From NCBI GenBank assembly GCA_014378485.1, contig JACMNO010000028.1, positions 1 through 40,293 of the forward strand: a stretch of 40,293 nucleotides of DNA, written 5' to 3'. Position 1 is the first letter of the stretch; every line of letters starts with the position of its first letter. The translations under genes were made by a program, and so were the position numbers. Origin of the DNA: Bacteroidia bacterium. Its GTDB lineage: Bacteria > Bacteroidota > Bacteroidia > B-17B0 > Aurantibacillaceae. The notes beneath the pieces are model-generated. The model worked only from the letters and a program-made list of their open reading frames with translations, was not told the DNA's origin and did not search any database. Positions 7,863 to 16,581 of this stretch are shown here, in pieces.

Positions 7863-8339
7863 ATGGCAGATGACCTCCAAATCATTGGTGAAACAAAAGA
7901 AGAAAAATACCAGTCTCTTTTGCCGCAGATAAAAGCATTAGTCGAAGGAGAGCGCGATGAAATAGCCAACATGGCAAATATTTGTGCGGCCCTTAAGTTT
8001 GGTTTAGGTTTTTTTTGGGTAGGATTTTATTTGGTGAAAGAAAATCAATTAGTGTTAGGTCCATTTCAGGGACCTGTGGCCTGCACGCGAATTCCATTAG
8101 GTAAAGGTGTTTGTGGAACAGCTTGGAAGAATAAAGAAATAATCATTGTGGATGATGTGGATACTTTTCCAGGCCATATCGCTTGTAGTTCCTTATCCAA
8201 ATCAGAAATTGTTTTGCCGCTATATAATTCTAAAAAAGAAATTGTTGGCGTATTAGATGTTGATAGTGAAACTATTGCTTCCTTTGATAAAGTAGATGAA
8301 TTGTATTTAAAGCAAATTCTTCAATTGCTTAGTCTTTAA
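7863..8339 (+). CDS. msrC: free methionine-(R)-sulfoxide reductase (GAF domain)
   Basis: 158 residues from the ATG at 7863. It reduces free methionine R-sulfoxide in the cytoplasm, a repair step against oxidation. A single GAF domain carries the three conserved cysteines at 74 (GPVACTRIP), 84 (GKGVCGTAW) and 108 (GHIACSSLS). Their 10- and 24-residue spacing equals that of E. coli YebR/MsrC. SEIVLPLYN is also conserved. A possible -7 element TATATTTG (7810-7817) lies upstream. An in-frame upstream ATG at 7815 falls at the -7 element and would add an Asn/Tyr-rich leader without homology, so it is not used. Confidence 0.92.
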   Translation: MADDLQIIGETKEEKYQSLLPQIKALVEGERDEIANMANICAALKFGLGFFWVGFYLVKENQLVLGPFQGPVACTRIPLGKGVCGTAWKNKEIIIVDDVDTFPGHIACSSLSKSEIVLPLYNSKKEIVGVLDVDSETIASFDKVDELYLKQILQLLSL

Positions 8340-8434
8340 AATGCGTACCAAAATATTTTAAAATTTCTAATTTGCATTTTCGTGCAATTTTCATAATCTT
8401 TGATAGGTAAAATTAACCTCATTTAAATATAATA

Positions 8435-10210
8435 ATGGAGATCACACGAGTTTTTGATATTTTAGAATTGTATAGGACTAAATACAGAAAAGATGACATT
8501 CTATCTGCTAAAGAAAATAAACAGTGGAAAAAGTACAGCAGTGATGATCTGATCAATTACGCCAACCTTGTTAGTAGTGCTTTGTTAGCTCTTGGATTGA
8601 CAGATCAAGATAAAGTTGCCATTATTTCAAATAACCGCCCAGAGTGGAATTTTTGTGATTTTGGTTGTCAACAGGTTAATATTGTTACTGTGCCCATTTT
8701 CCCAACAATTAGTAATACCGATCTTCAGTTCATTTTAAATCATGCAGAGGTAAAAGCAGTTTTTATTTCAGATCAATCGATCTATGGTAAATTAGTTTCT
8801 CTTGAAAAAGAATTACCACTTTTAAAACATATTATCTCATTTAATCCATTAGAAGGGATTATGTCTTTTTCTGATTTTTTAGAACTGGGCAAACAAAATG
8901 AAGTACCCGAGAAAATCGCAGATATAAAAAAATCCATCCTTCCATCCAATCTTTTAACAATATTATATACATCTGGCACTACAGGAATACCAAAGGGAGT
9001 GATGATCACACATCATAACCTAGTATCAAACATTTTAGCAGTGCAGGATTTTGCTCCGTTTCAAAGCTCATGGAAAGCATTGAGTTTTCTTCCTCTCAAT
9101 CATGTTTATGAAAGAATGGTGTGTACCCTATATTTATATAAAGGCATTTCAGTTTATTATGCGGAAGGTCTTGAAACGATCGGTGATAATTTAAAAGAAA
9201 TTCAACCTCAAATATTTGTTTCAGTTCCACGTTTAATTGAACGGGTGTATGAAAAAATTACCGCTACCGGCGAAAAATTAACAGGCACCAAACGAAAAAT
9301 TTTCGACTGGAGTATGCGTCTGGCGAATAACTATGAACTAAACAATAAAAACGGTATATGGTATGGCATTCAACATAAAATTGCCGACAAATTAGTATAC
9401 AGCAAATGGCGTGCTGCTGTTGGGGGTAAATTGGTTTGTATTGCCTCAGGTGGGGCTGCTCTTAATCCGAAACTGGAACGCATTTTTTTATGTGCTAATA
9501 TTATTTGCCTTCAGGGTTATGGATTAACTGAAACCTGTGTTGTTGTAAGCGTTAATCATTTTGGAGAAGATAACATTCGTATTGGAACCTGTGGGCCTGT
9601 TATTGATGGTGTTTCGGTGAAAATTGCAGAGGAAGACGGTGAAATATTAGTGAAGGGTCCCAATCTGATGCTTGGTTATTATAAAAATCCTGAAGCTACA
9701 GCGGAAGTAATGGACAGTGAAGGATGGTTCCATACCGGTGATGTTGGCACATTTGTGGAAGGACGTTTTTTAAAAATCACTGACCGTAAAAAAGAGATTT
9801 TTAAAACGAGTTCAGGAAAATATATCGCTCCTTTAATGATTGAAAATAAAATTAAAGAATGCCGTTATGTTGAACAAAGCATGGTAGTTGGTGAAAATCA
9901 AAAATTTGCATCTGCCGTAATAGTTCCTTCGTTTACAAACTTTAAAGAATATTGCAAAGACCATAATATTTCATATACCACTAATGAAGAAATGAGTAAG
10001 CATGACGAGTTGAAGAGAATAATTAATGAGCATGTAAAATTAATGAACAAATCACTGGCTCCTTATGAACAATTAAAACGTGTTGCTGTTTTAAGCAAGG
10101 AGTGGAGTATTGAAGGAGGTGAATTAACGCCTAAAATGAGCTTGAAGCGCAAGATTATCAAGGAAAAAAACATGGAGGCTATTAATAAAATATTTGCGGT
10201 GGAGGATTAA
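8435..10210 (+). CDS. long-chain fatty acid-CoA ligase (AMP-forming)
   Basis: 591 residues. It activates fatty acids to acyl-CoA through an acyl-adenylate. The phosphate-binding loop is ILYTSGTTGIPKGVM at about 176-190, and the adenylate motif GYGLTETC lies in the middle. The hinge and C-terminal lid are present as WFHTGDVG, ITDRKKEIFKTSSGKYIAP and the final LTPKMSLKRK lysine segment. This is the FACL/FadD15-like architecture typical of Bacteroidota long-chain ligases. A TAATCTTTG element lies about 40 bases before the ATG. mutY begins 5 bases after the stop, so the two are probably co-transcribed despite unrelated roles. Confidence 0.93.
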   Translation: MEITRVFDILELYRTKYRKDDILSAKENKQWKKYSSDDLINYANLVSSALLALGLTDQDKVAIISNNRPEWNFCDFGCQQVNIVTVPIFPTISNTDLQFILNHAEVKAVFISDQSIYGKLVSLEKELPLLKHIISFNPLEGIMSFSDFLELGKQNEVPEKIADIKKSILPSNLLTILYTSGTTGIPKGVMITHHNLVSNILAVQDFAPFQSSWKALSFLPLNHVYERMVCTLYLYKGISVYYAEGLETIGDNLKEIQPQIFVSVPRLIERVYEKITATGEKLTGTKRKIFDWSMRLANNYELNNKNGIWYGIQHKIADKLVYSKWRAAVGGKLVCIASGGAALNPKLERIFLCANIICLQGYGLTETCVVVSVNHFGEDNIRIGTCGPVIDGVSVKIAEEDGEILVKGPNLMLGYYKNPEATAEVMDSEGWFHTGDVGTFVEGRFLKITDRKKEIFKTSSGKYIAPLMIENKIKECRYVEQSMVVGENQKFASAVIVPSFTNFKEYCKDHNISYTTNEEMSKHDELKRIINEHVKLMNKSLAPYEQLKRVAVLSKEWSIEGGELTPKMSLKRKIIKEKNMEAINKIFAVED

Positions 10211-10215
10211 TTACA

Positions 10216-11262
10216 ATGCCTCAAAACCATCCTGTTTCTGATAGATTAATTTCTTGGTACAAAAAAAATAAACGCGATTTGCCATGGAGGGACATTAAAG
10301 ATCCATATAGGATATGGCTGTCAGAAATTATTTTACAGCAAACGCAGGTTGCTCAAGGACTTAACTACTACATTAAATTTACTGAAACTTTTCCAACAGT
10401 AATTGACTTGGCTAATGCCCCGGAAGATCAGGTAATGCGCTTATGGCAGGGATTAGGTTATTATTCGAGAGCAAGGAATTTGCACGCTGCTGCAAAGGCA
10501 ATTAAAACAAATTATAAAGGAAAATTTCCGGATTCTTATTACTCTATTAAAGAACTAAAAGGAGTGGGTGATTACACGGCTGCCGCTGTTTCCTCTTTTG
10601 CGTTTGATTTGCCACATGCAGTTGTAGACGGCAATGTTTACAGAGTGTTATCGCGTTTATTTGATGTAGATACTCCAATCAATTCTACAATTGGCAAAAA
10701 GGAATTTCAATTTTTAGCAGACGAATTACTCAATAAAAAAAAGCCGGCATTACATAACAGCGCTATGATGGAATTTGGCGCTTTGTGGTGTAAACCTCAA
10801 AATCCAAAATGTGAAGATTGTCCGGTTCAAATACATTGTAATGCCTTTCAAAATAACACCGTGGTACTAAGGCCCGTTAAGAGTAAAAAAATAAAAATTA
10901 AGGAGCGTTTCCTTCATTACTTTATTTTTAATTATAAGAATTGTGTCTACATCCAAAAGAGGAATTCAAAAGATATTTGGCAAAACCTGTATGAATTTTA
11001 TTTAATCGAAACAGATGAATCTACAGATCCCGAAATAGTGCTCAAACATAATGCATTAAAGAAAATCGTTCCGGATTTTAAGGTAAAATCTGTTATTACT
11101 TTAAAAAAACATGTTCTATCTCATCAACATTTGTATGCCACTTTTTACGAGATAATCATTAACGCACCTTTAAAATCTAAACCATTATTAAAAATTAAGC
11201 GCAGTGATTTGAACAATATTGGCATGCCTCAACTAATCATCAAATATTTATCAAATCCATAA
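10216..11262 (+). CDS. mutY: A/G-specific adenine glycosylase MutY
   Basis: 348 residues. It removes adenine mispaired with 8-oxoguanine in base excision repair. The helix-hairpin-helix LKGVGDYTAAAV (about 114-125) precedes catalytic Asp138 (VVDGNVYRVLSR). Glu37 (LSEIILQQTQV) is the second catalytic residue; both fall at the same numbers as in E. coli. The iron-sulfur ligands are Cys192, Cys199, Cys202 and Cys208 (C-x6-C-x2-C-x5-C). The C-terminal part is the NUDIX-like 8-oxoG recognition domain, somewhat short and divergent. It follows the acyl-CoA ligase by 5 bases. Confidence 0.96.
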   Translation: MPQNHPVSDRLISWYKKNKRDLPWRDIKDPYRIWLSEIILQQTQVAQGLNYYIKFTETFPTVIDLANAPEDQVMRLWQGLGYYSRARNLHAAAKAIKTNYKGKFPDSYYSIKELKGVGDYTAAAVSSFAFDLPHAVVDGNVYRVLSRLFDVDTPINSTIGKKEFQFLADELLNKKKPALHNSAMMEFGALWCKPQNPKCEDCPVQIHCNAFQNNTVVLRPVKSKKIKIKERFLHYFIFNYKNCVYIQKRNSKDIWQNLYEFYLIETDESTDPEIVLKHNALKKIVPDFKVKSVITLKKHVLSHQHLYATFYEIIINAPLKSKPLLKIKRSDLNNIGMPQLIIKYLSNP

Positions 11263-11286
11263 AATGTTTCGAATTTCTATCGCTTT

Positions 11287-11294
11287 TATATTTG
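11287..11294 (+). promoter_or_regulatory. probable -7 element of the heme lipoprotein/YceI/DUF5777 unit
   Basis: TATATTTG matches the Bacteroidota TAnnTTTG element and lies 66 bases before the first ATG of the cluster. The -33 element is poor (TGTTTC at about 11265), so this is only moderately supported. Confidence 0.45.
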
Positions 11295-11360
11295 TGAAAA
11301 TTTCCATAAGTATCTAAAAAATGTTACTTTTATTGCTATTCTAATTAAAAATTTAAGATA

Positions 11361-11729
11361 ATGAGATTTTTTTCATTCTTTACAGTAGTGGTATGCTTTA
11401 ATATTTTATTAGCCTGCACAAAAGATGTTGGACCAAATCCTGATTTGGTAAAAATAAATTCTTGTGATACTATCAGCTTTAGCAAGCATGTTAAACCAAT
11501 CATTGAGGCAAACTGTATCTCTTGCCATACACCCGGTGGTATAGGAAATGGTGATTATACTACTGATATATATGCGGGTCTTAAATCAAAGGCAGATAAC
11601 AATACTTTAAGAGCACGGGCAGTCGATTTAACCATTGCTCCAACTATGCCGCTTAATTTACCACCCCTTCCCGAAGAACAGAGAAATATAATTCGCTGTT
11701 GGATTGAAGCCGGAGCCCCAAATAACTAA
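11361..11729 (+). CDS. c-type cytochrome lipoprotein, single heme
   Basis: 122 residues. Lipoprotein signal with Cys19 in ILLACTK. One heme c site, CISCH (Cys52, Cys55, His56), in the setting HVKPIIEANCISCHTPGG that is typical of the short cytochrome-like domain in Bacteroidota. Met96 (APTMPLN) is a plausible distal ligand. The ending EEQRNIIRCWIEAGAPNN also fits the family. It is presumably an envelope electron carrier. It is followed, within 16 bases and then 41 bases, by a YceI protein and a DUF5777 barrel, a grouping I take to be functional although its reaction is not established. Confidence 0.85.
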   Translation: MRFFSFFTVVVCFNILLACTKDVGPNPDLVKINSCDTISFSKHVKPIIEANCISCHTPGGIGNGDYTTDIYAGLKSKADNNTLRARAVDLTIAPTMPLNLPPLPEEQRNIIRCWIEAGAPNN

Positions 11730-11745
11730 TTTTAAAAATAAACAT

Positions 11746-12303
11746 ATGAAAAATTTAATGATCACCACTTTACTTGTTATACTTTTAACAGTAAGTGCCA
11801 ATGCACAATTATTCCGAGGAAAACCGGATGCTTCAAGTATCTCTTTTTTTTCTAAATCACCCTTAGAGGATATTGATGCCACTAATAAAAAAGCGGTAAT
11901 TGTTTTGAAAACCACCACCAATGATATTCAGTTTGGAGTTCCTATGATCAGTTTTAAATTTCGAAAGCCCTTGATGGAGGAACATTTTAATGAAAACTAT
12001 GTAGAATCAACTAAATTTCCAACCTGCACATTTAAAGGTAAAATAAATGAGACTATTGATTATACCAAAGACGGAGAACATAAAGTAACTTCAAAAGGAA
12101 CCATGAACCTGCATGGCGTTTCAAAAGAGGTTGAGGCCGATGGAACAATAGCTATAAAAGGAAATGAGATCACCATCGTTTCTACATTTAAAATTAAAGT
12201 GGCAGATTATGGAATCAAAGTGCCATCACTTTATGTTAAAAATATTGGAGAAGTGGTTGATGTTAAAGTAAATGCTGTACTTATACCATTTGAGAAAAAA
12301 TAA
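11746..12303 (+). CDS. YceI-like periplasmic lipocalin-fold protein
   Basis: 185 residues from the ATG at 11746, which begins a clear signal peptide (MKNLMITTLLVILLTVSANA, cleaved before Q). The mature protein shows YceI features: SISFFSKSPLEDIDATNKKA, then KFPTCTFKGKI and LHGVSKEVEADGTI. YceI folds bind long isoprenoids or amphiphiles. The frame stays open further upstream to 11704 inside the cytochrome gene, but that would destroy the signal peptide. Middle gene of a three-gene cluster with a heme c lipoprotein and a DUF5777 barrel. Confidence 0.88.
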   Translation: MKNLMITTLLVILLTVSANAQLFRGKPDASSISFFSKSPLEDIDATNKKAVIVLKTTTNDIQFGVPMISFKFRKPLMEEHFNENYVESTKFPTCTFKGKINETIDYTKDGEHKVTSKGTMNLHGVSKEVEADGTIAIKGNEITIVSTFKIKVADYGIKVPSLYVKNIGEVVDVKVNAVLIPFEKK

Positions 12304-12344
12304 TTAAGAACTATTTATAATTAGTTTGATAAAACACAATTCTT

Positions 12345-13289
12345 ATGATTAAAAAAATAATTACCTGCCTTGTTGTTTCAATTTCACTTGCAACATTTGC
12401 ACAGGATGATTTGTTGGATTTAGTAAAGGAAGAACCGAAAAATGAACCTGCAAAATCCGTGTACGCCACGTTTAAAACAACTAAAATCGTTAATGCACAA
12501 AATATAGAAACTGTAAAAAAACGTAATCTTGATTTCAGGGTAACGCATCGTTTCGGAAATATATACAATAGCACAAGTAAAAACGCTTTGAATGAAGCCG
12601 CCCATAGTGCCTTTGGTTTAGATAACTCCACAGATATCAGAATCTCCTTTGATTATGGAATCACTGATAAATTGACGATTGGCATTGGTCGCAGTAAATT
12701 CAGGGAAATGAATGACGGAACTATTAAATGGCGTTTTTTAACTCAAAAGGAAAATAATAAAATACCGGTATCTGTTTGTTTTTATGGTAATTTGGGTTAC
12801 ACCTCCATGACCACTGATAATTTATATGCCGGAACCATCCGCCCAAAAACAAATGAAGCACATCGTGTACAGTATGCCAGTCAATTGTTGATTGCACGTA
12901 AATTTAACAGTTGGTTTTCTTTACAGATCATGCCAACATATATTCACCGTAACTTTATTAAACAACAACTTAACGCAAAAAACGGAAAAGAAGATGAAAA
13001 TTCCATGTTCTCTCTTGGTTTTGGAGGAAGACTGAAACTCACAAAACGTTTTGCTTTAGTTGCGGATTATTTTTATAATTTTTCAGATTTTCAAAAAAAC
13101 AATCCTCTAGGATATTATAATCCTTTAGGTGTTGGTATTGAAATTGAAACTGGTGGTCACGTTTTCCATATCAATTATACAAATGGACCTGCAATTTTAG
13201 AAAGTAGTTTATTGACCTCAACACAGGACAGTTGGACAAAAGGGCAAATAAAACTTGGATTTAATATTTCGAGGTGGTTTGCATTATAA
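12345..13289 (+). CDS. DUF5777 family outer-membrane beta-barrel protein
   Basis: 314 residues with a signal peptide (cleavage after ATFA, before QDD). The body alternates amphipathic strands and ends in an aromatic, hydrophobic strand (IKLGFNISRWFAL), as in barrel proteins. DFRVTHRFGNIYN, the GLDNSTDIRISFDYGITDKLTIGIGRSK segment and the closing WTKGQIKLGFN fit the DUF5777 family. It follows the YceI gene by 41 bases and probably belongs to the same transcript. Family function is unknown; the pairing with a heme lipoprotein suggests an envelope redox or ligand role. Confidence 0.82.
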   Translation: MIKKIITCLVVSISLATFAQDDLLDLVKEEPKNEPAKSVYATFKTTKIVNAQNIETVKKRNLDFRVTHRFGNIYNSTSKNALNEAAHSAFGLDNSTDIRISFDYGITDKLTIGIGRSKFREMNDGTIKWRFLTQKENNKIPVSVCFYGNLGYTSMTTDNLYAGTIRPKTNEAHRVQYASQLLIARKFNSWFSLQIMPTYIHRNFIKQQLNAKNGKEDENSMFSLGFGGRLKLTKRFALVADYFYNFSDFQKNNPLGYYNPLGVGIEIETGGHVFHINYTNGPAILESSLLTSTQDSWTKGQIKLGFNISRWFAL

Positions 13290-13301
13290 TTTAATTTTAC
13301 A

Positions 13302-14081
13302 TTGAAAAAACAGGATTCCGTTTTGTCAGAAAAAAATGATTCCCTTTTAAATGATACTTCTTTGCCAAATAAGGCTTCTATTTTTTATAATCACTCTCTC
13401 AAAGCAGTTCATCATTCACCGATCTTTAAAGCAGGCAGCCCGTCTTATTGGCAGGGAATTTTGTTATTTATAATTTTCTCTGTTTACGTACTGATAAAAA
13501 TTTCTGAACCAAAAAAAATTCTGAAAATCTTTGCTTCTGTTTTTAGTCTGCAGGAAGCTAAGCAATTATTCAGGGAAGAATTTAAATTAGCTAAGCGGAT
13601 GTCTCTCTTTATGGCAATCTGTTTTATCCTGGTGGTGGCGTTTCTAATTCAAATCACTAATAATTACTTTGGATTGATTTTAAAAGATTATTCTCCTATT
13701 CAACAATATTTGTTTTTTATACTGGTTATTTGTTTAAGCTATTTGACAAAGTTTTTGGTTAACTATGTATTAGCGTTTATTGTTTTAAATAATGAATTGG
13801 GTAAAGAGTATATGTTTAGTGTGGTAGTTTTTTCTCAAACTATTGGGATTATTTTATTCCCGTTCATTGTTTGCATTCAGTTTACCCATTATCCTACCGA
13901 GTGGTTTCTTTATCCCTCGCTTATCATTTGTTGTGGATTTTATACACTAAGAATGTTTAGGGGCTTTATTCTATCTAACACGGAACAAAACATAGGAATT
14001 CTCTATATTTTTTTGTACCTTTGTGCTTTGGAAATTTTACCACTTTTGATCCTGATAAAATTTTTATTGATTAATTTTTAA
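13302..14081 (+). CDS. DUF4271 integral membrane protein
   Basis: 259 residues. A hydrophilic N-terminus (about 45 residues) precedes about six membrane segments, starting near WQGILLFIIFSVYVLIKI and ending with LEILPLLILIKFLLINF. The short FSLQEAKQLFREEFKLAKR stretch between helices 1 and 2 fits DUF4271. The start is a TTG at 13302; the first in-frame ATG lies inside the second helix, so TTG is preferred. It precedes hemD by 14 bases, a pairing seen in other Bacteroidota. Function unknown; a link to heme or the envelope is only inferred from position. Confidence 0.82.
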   Translation: MKKQDSVLSEKNDSLLNDTSLPNKASIFYNHSLKAVHHSPIFKAGSPSYWQGILLFIIFSVYVLIKISEPKKILKIFASVFSLQEAKQLFREEFKLAKRMSLFMAICFILVVAFLIQITNNYFGLILKDYSPIQQYLFFILVICLSYLTKFLVNYVLAFIVLNNELGKEYMFSVVVFSQTIGIILFPFIVCIQFTHYPTEWFLYPSLIICCGFYTLRMFRGFILSNTEQNIGILYIFLYLCALEILPLLILIKFLLINF

Positions 14082-14095
14082 GTGTTGATTTTGAT

Positions 14096-15358
14096 ATGCT
14101 AATAAAGAAAAAAAAATCTATTAAAGCAACTGCTAAAAAAGTAGTAGCTAAAAGCTCAGCAAAAAAAAATAGTAAGGCTAAAAAAGCGATTGTTTCCAAA
14201 TCGGTTAAAGAATCTTCTAAAAAAATAATTGGTAAAAAAGTAACTAAAACAATTCCTAAAAAAGCAAGCACTAAAAAGTCTGCTTCAGTAAGTAAAAAAA
14301 TCCCTTTAAAAGTTAAAGCAGCATCTAAAAAATCACTTTCAGTGGTGGCCAAAAAAGCAATTAAAAAGACTGCACCCGCTAAAACAACAAAGAGTGTTGT
14401 TAAAGCAAAAAAAGTTGTTTCGATTAAAGATACTAAACCAGCCCCGGAAGTTGTTAAGCTAAAAGAACCAAAATTAAAAAGTTTACCTGATCAGAAAACA
14501 GAGACTGTGATCAGTGCTGAAAAATTTGTTAAGGTTGGAGTTAAAACAAAAAAACAATTAGTTGCTGTTGCTCCGCAACCTGTGATTGAAGTATCAAACC
14601 ATCCAAAGAGTAAAGTCAAAACAATTTTAATCTCCCAGCCAAAACCTGAAAGCGACAAAAATCCGTATTATGAGCTTGGAAAAAAATACAATTTAATTGA
14701 AACATTTCGTCAGTTTATAAAAATAGAAGGATTGCCGGTAAAAGATTTCAGAACTCAACGTATAGATATTTTAGAACATAAAGCTGTTATTTTAACCAGT
14801 AGAATGGCTGTAGATCATTATTTTAGGATGTGTAACGAAATGCGCGTCACTGTTCCAGAATCAATGAAGTATTTTTGTATCAATGAAGCAACAGCTTACT
14901 ATCTTCAAAAATATATTCAATACCGTAAACGCAAGATCTTCTTTGGCCATCAAACGATCCAGGATCTTGTAGATGTGATTAGGAAGAACCGGGAAGAAAG
15001 ATTTTTATTACCTGCTGCTGATGTGCATAAGGAACAGATATGTGAATTTTTAGATGCGATTGATATTAAATATACAAAAGCCGTGATGTACAGAACCGTA
15101 AGCGCAGATCTTTCAGATATCAAAAACCTGAATGATTTTGACGTCCTGGCATTTTTTACACCTGCAGGGATCAATTCTTTAAAATATAATTTCCCCAATT
15201 TTAAACAGGGTAATACGCGCATAGCTTGTTTTGGTGCCACCACTGCTAATACATTAAAAAAACACGGATACCGTTTGGATATTTATGCGCCCAATCCTAA
15301 AAATCCAAGTATGTCGGCAGCTTTGGATGATTATATCAAAGAAGCAAATAAACGATAA
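14096..15358 (+). CDS. hemD: uroporphyrinogen-III synthase with a histone-like Lys-rich N-terminal tail
   Basis: 420 residues. The C-terminal 240 residues (from about VKTILISQPKPESDKNPYYE, residue 179) are a HemD domain of the Bacteroidota type. It closes the linear tetrapyrrole to uroporphyrinogen III in heme synthesis. Visible hallmarks include FRQFIKIEGLPV, HKAVILTSRMAVDHYF, FLLPAADVHKEQI, the VLAFFTPAGINSLK segment and IACFGATTANTLKKHG. The first ~175 residues are an unusual low-complexity Lys/Ala/Ser/Val tail (AKKVVAKSSAKKNSKAKKA and similar) resembling histone H1. Most HemD proteins are about 230-260 residues without it. The start ATG follows the DUF4271 stop by 14 bases; no later ATG lies within the tail. 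Confidence 0.9.
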   Translation: MLIKKKKSIKATAKKVVAKSSAKKNSKAKKAIVSKSVKESSKKIIGKKVTKTIPKKASTKKSASVSKKIPLKVKAASKKSLSVVAKKAIKKTAPAKTTKSVVKAKKVVSIKDTKPAPEVVKLKEPKLKSLPDQKTETVISAEKFVKVGVKTKKQLVAVAPQPVIEVSNHPKSKVKTILISQPKPESDKNPYYELGKKYNLIETFRQFIKIEGLPVKDFRTQRIDILEHKAVILTSRMAVDHYFRMCNEMRVTVPESMKYFCINEATAYYLQKYIQYRKRKIFFGHQTIQDLVDVIRKNREERFLLPAADVHKEQICEFLDAIDIKYTKAVMYRTVSADLSDIKNLNDFDVLAFFTPAGINSLKYNFPNFKQGNTRIACFGATTANTLKKHGYRLDIYAPNPKNPSMSAALDDYIKEANKR

Positions 15359-15414
15359 TCCACATTATTGGTTTGAGATTGGAGTATCGATAACAATAAT
15401 CGCCAGTACATCTC

Positions 15415-15804
15415 ATGGAATTTACCTTTACTAAAATAGAACGTTTGTGCAGTAAAAAAGCGATTGACAATCTGTTTTCAAAGGGTAAATCAAAAACGCA
15501 ATTTCCTCTAAAATTAATTTACAAACCAACTGAGTTTGAAAGTCCTTTTCCTTTGAGAGCTATGTTTGTGGTTCCTAAAAAAAAACATAAACGTGCTAAT
15601 AAAAGAAATACCATTAAACGCAGAATGCGTGAAGTGTATCGTTTAAATAAACATACTTTATATGAAGCACTCAAAACTCAAAAATTAGATGTGATGTTCA
15701 TCTGTTTAACTAGTGAGGAAATTGAATACAGTGTCATTGAAAAATGTATGTGCCAGTTAATGGAAACATTAGGAAAACAGGAATTTTTAATTGAAACGAA
15801 ATGA
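15415..15804 (+). CDS. rnpA: ribonuclease P protein component
   Basis: 129 residues. It binds RNase P RNA and assists 5' maturation of tRNA. The family signature is ANKRNTIKRRMREVYR (about 61-76, with the RN..KR core), preceded by the conserved Phe/Leu-rich N-terminus ERLCSKKAIDNLFSKGKS. Size is normal. It lies 56 bases after hemD, not next to rpmH and dnaA as in many other bacteria; hemD-rnpA neighbourhoods occur in Bacteroidota. A GC-rich palindromic repeat follows its stop. Confidence 0.95.
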   Translation: MEFTFTKIERLCSKKAIDNLFSKGKSKTQFPLKLIYKPTEFESPFPLRAMFVVPKKKHKRANKRNTIKRRMREVYRLNKHTLYEALKTQKLDVMFICLTSEEIEYSVIEKCMCQLMETLGKQEFLIETK

Positions 15805-15814
15805 TTGCGTTTTT

Positions 15815-15916
15815 GCGTGAGGGATTGCAACGGTCCGCCAGCTGGCGGATGCCTGCCTCCCGCAAAAGATTGTAGTGTAAAGCCCGACGGCGCTGCCTTT
15901 TTGCGCCGACAAGCCC
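15815..15916. repeat. GC-rich intergenic palindromic repeat
   Basis: This stretch stands out from its AT-rich surroundings. It contains a perfect 16-bp palindrome TCCGCCAGCTGGCGGA (15834-15849) and a second stem CGGCGC/GCGCCG (15888-15893 with 15903-15908) around a T-rich loop. Text such as AAAGCCCGAC...GACAAGCCC looks like a mosaic intergenic repeat of the REP kind seen scattered through Bacteroidota genomes. It lies between converging rnpA and purE and may act as a transcription end. Confidence 0.6.
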
Positions 15917-15951
15917 AAATAATTTTACTTGATATTTTAAAATAAAAACTA

Positions 15952-16431
15952 CTACTTCTTTATCTCATCCAAACTCTTCATCACTTTATCCTTCAACTCT
16001 TCTTTAAATAAAACAAGTTTATCAAAAATAATTTTATCCTGACAACCTAAAATTTGAGCAGCTAAAATGCCAGCGTTTTGTGCTGCGTTAACGGCAACAG
16101 TTGCAACGGGCACGCCATTAGGCATTTGTACGATAGATAATAGAGAATCCCAACCATCAATAGAATTACTTGACTTTACAGGAACTCCTATAACAGGCAA
16201 AGGCGTTAAGGAGGCAACCATTCCGGGTAAATGAGCAGCACCGCCAGCCCCGGCAATAATCACTTTAAATCCATTCTTATAGGCATTTTTTGCGTACTCA
16301 AACATACGTTCAGGTGTGCGATGCGCTGATACAATAGTTACTTCGTGAGGAATATCCATTTTTTTTAGAAATTCTGCTGCATCGTTCATAATCTTTAGAT
16401 CACTGCTGCTTCCCATTATAATACCTACCAT
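15952..16431 (-). CDS. purE: N5-carboxyaminoimidazole ribonucleotide mutase PurE
   Basis: 159 residues. It moves the carboxyl group from N5 to C4 of CAIR in purine synthesis, using the product of PurK. Class I PurE motifs are intact: GSSSD at 7-11, SAHRTP with His37, [12 protein letters not shown] with His67, and [30 protein letters not shown]. It follows purK on the same strand with a 150-bp gap, and that gap carries a hairpin, so the two may be partly uncoupled. Confidence 0.96.
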   Translation of the reverse strand: MVGIIMGSSSDLKIMNDAAEFLKKMDIPHEVTIVSAHRTPERMFEYAKNAYKNGFKVIIAGAGGAAHLPGMVASLTPLPVIGVPVKSSNSIDGWDSLLSIVQMPNGVPVATVAVNAAQNAGILAAQILGCQDKIIFDKLVLFKEELKDKVMKSLDEIKK

Positions 16432-16540
16432 ACCTTATATTTTTAATTTTATTATTTTATAATGTCTCTTCGAGTACATTTGCCTGAATCTTTCAAATGA
16501 GTATCAAGAAGTGATTAAATAAAGAACGGTTCTCGAACCA

Positions 16541-16568
16541 TTTTTTCGCAAAGGAGGCAGCGAAAAAA
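16541..16568 (-). terminator. hairpin between purK and purE
   Basis: TTTTTTCGC (16541-16549) and GCGAAAAAA (16560-16568) form a 9-bp stem just past the purK stop. A second small repeat (GGTT/AACC) lies beside it. It may end or attenuate purK transcripts before purE. Confidence 0.45.
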
Positions 16569-16581
16569 TACTCGAACTGAC

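Noticed and set aside
14071..14352. 93-codon - strand frame opposite the HemD tail
   Set aside because: Mirror of the Lys-rich repeat; the composition is forced by the opposite strand.
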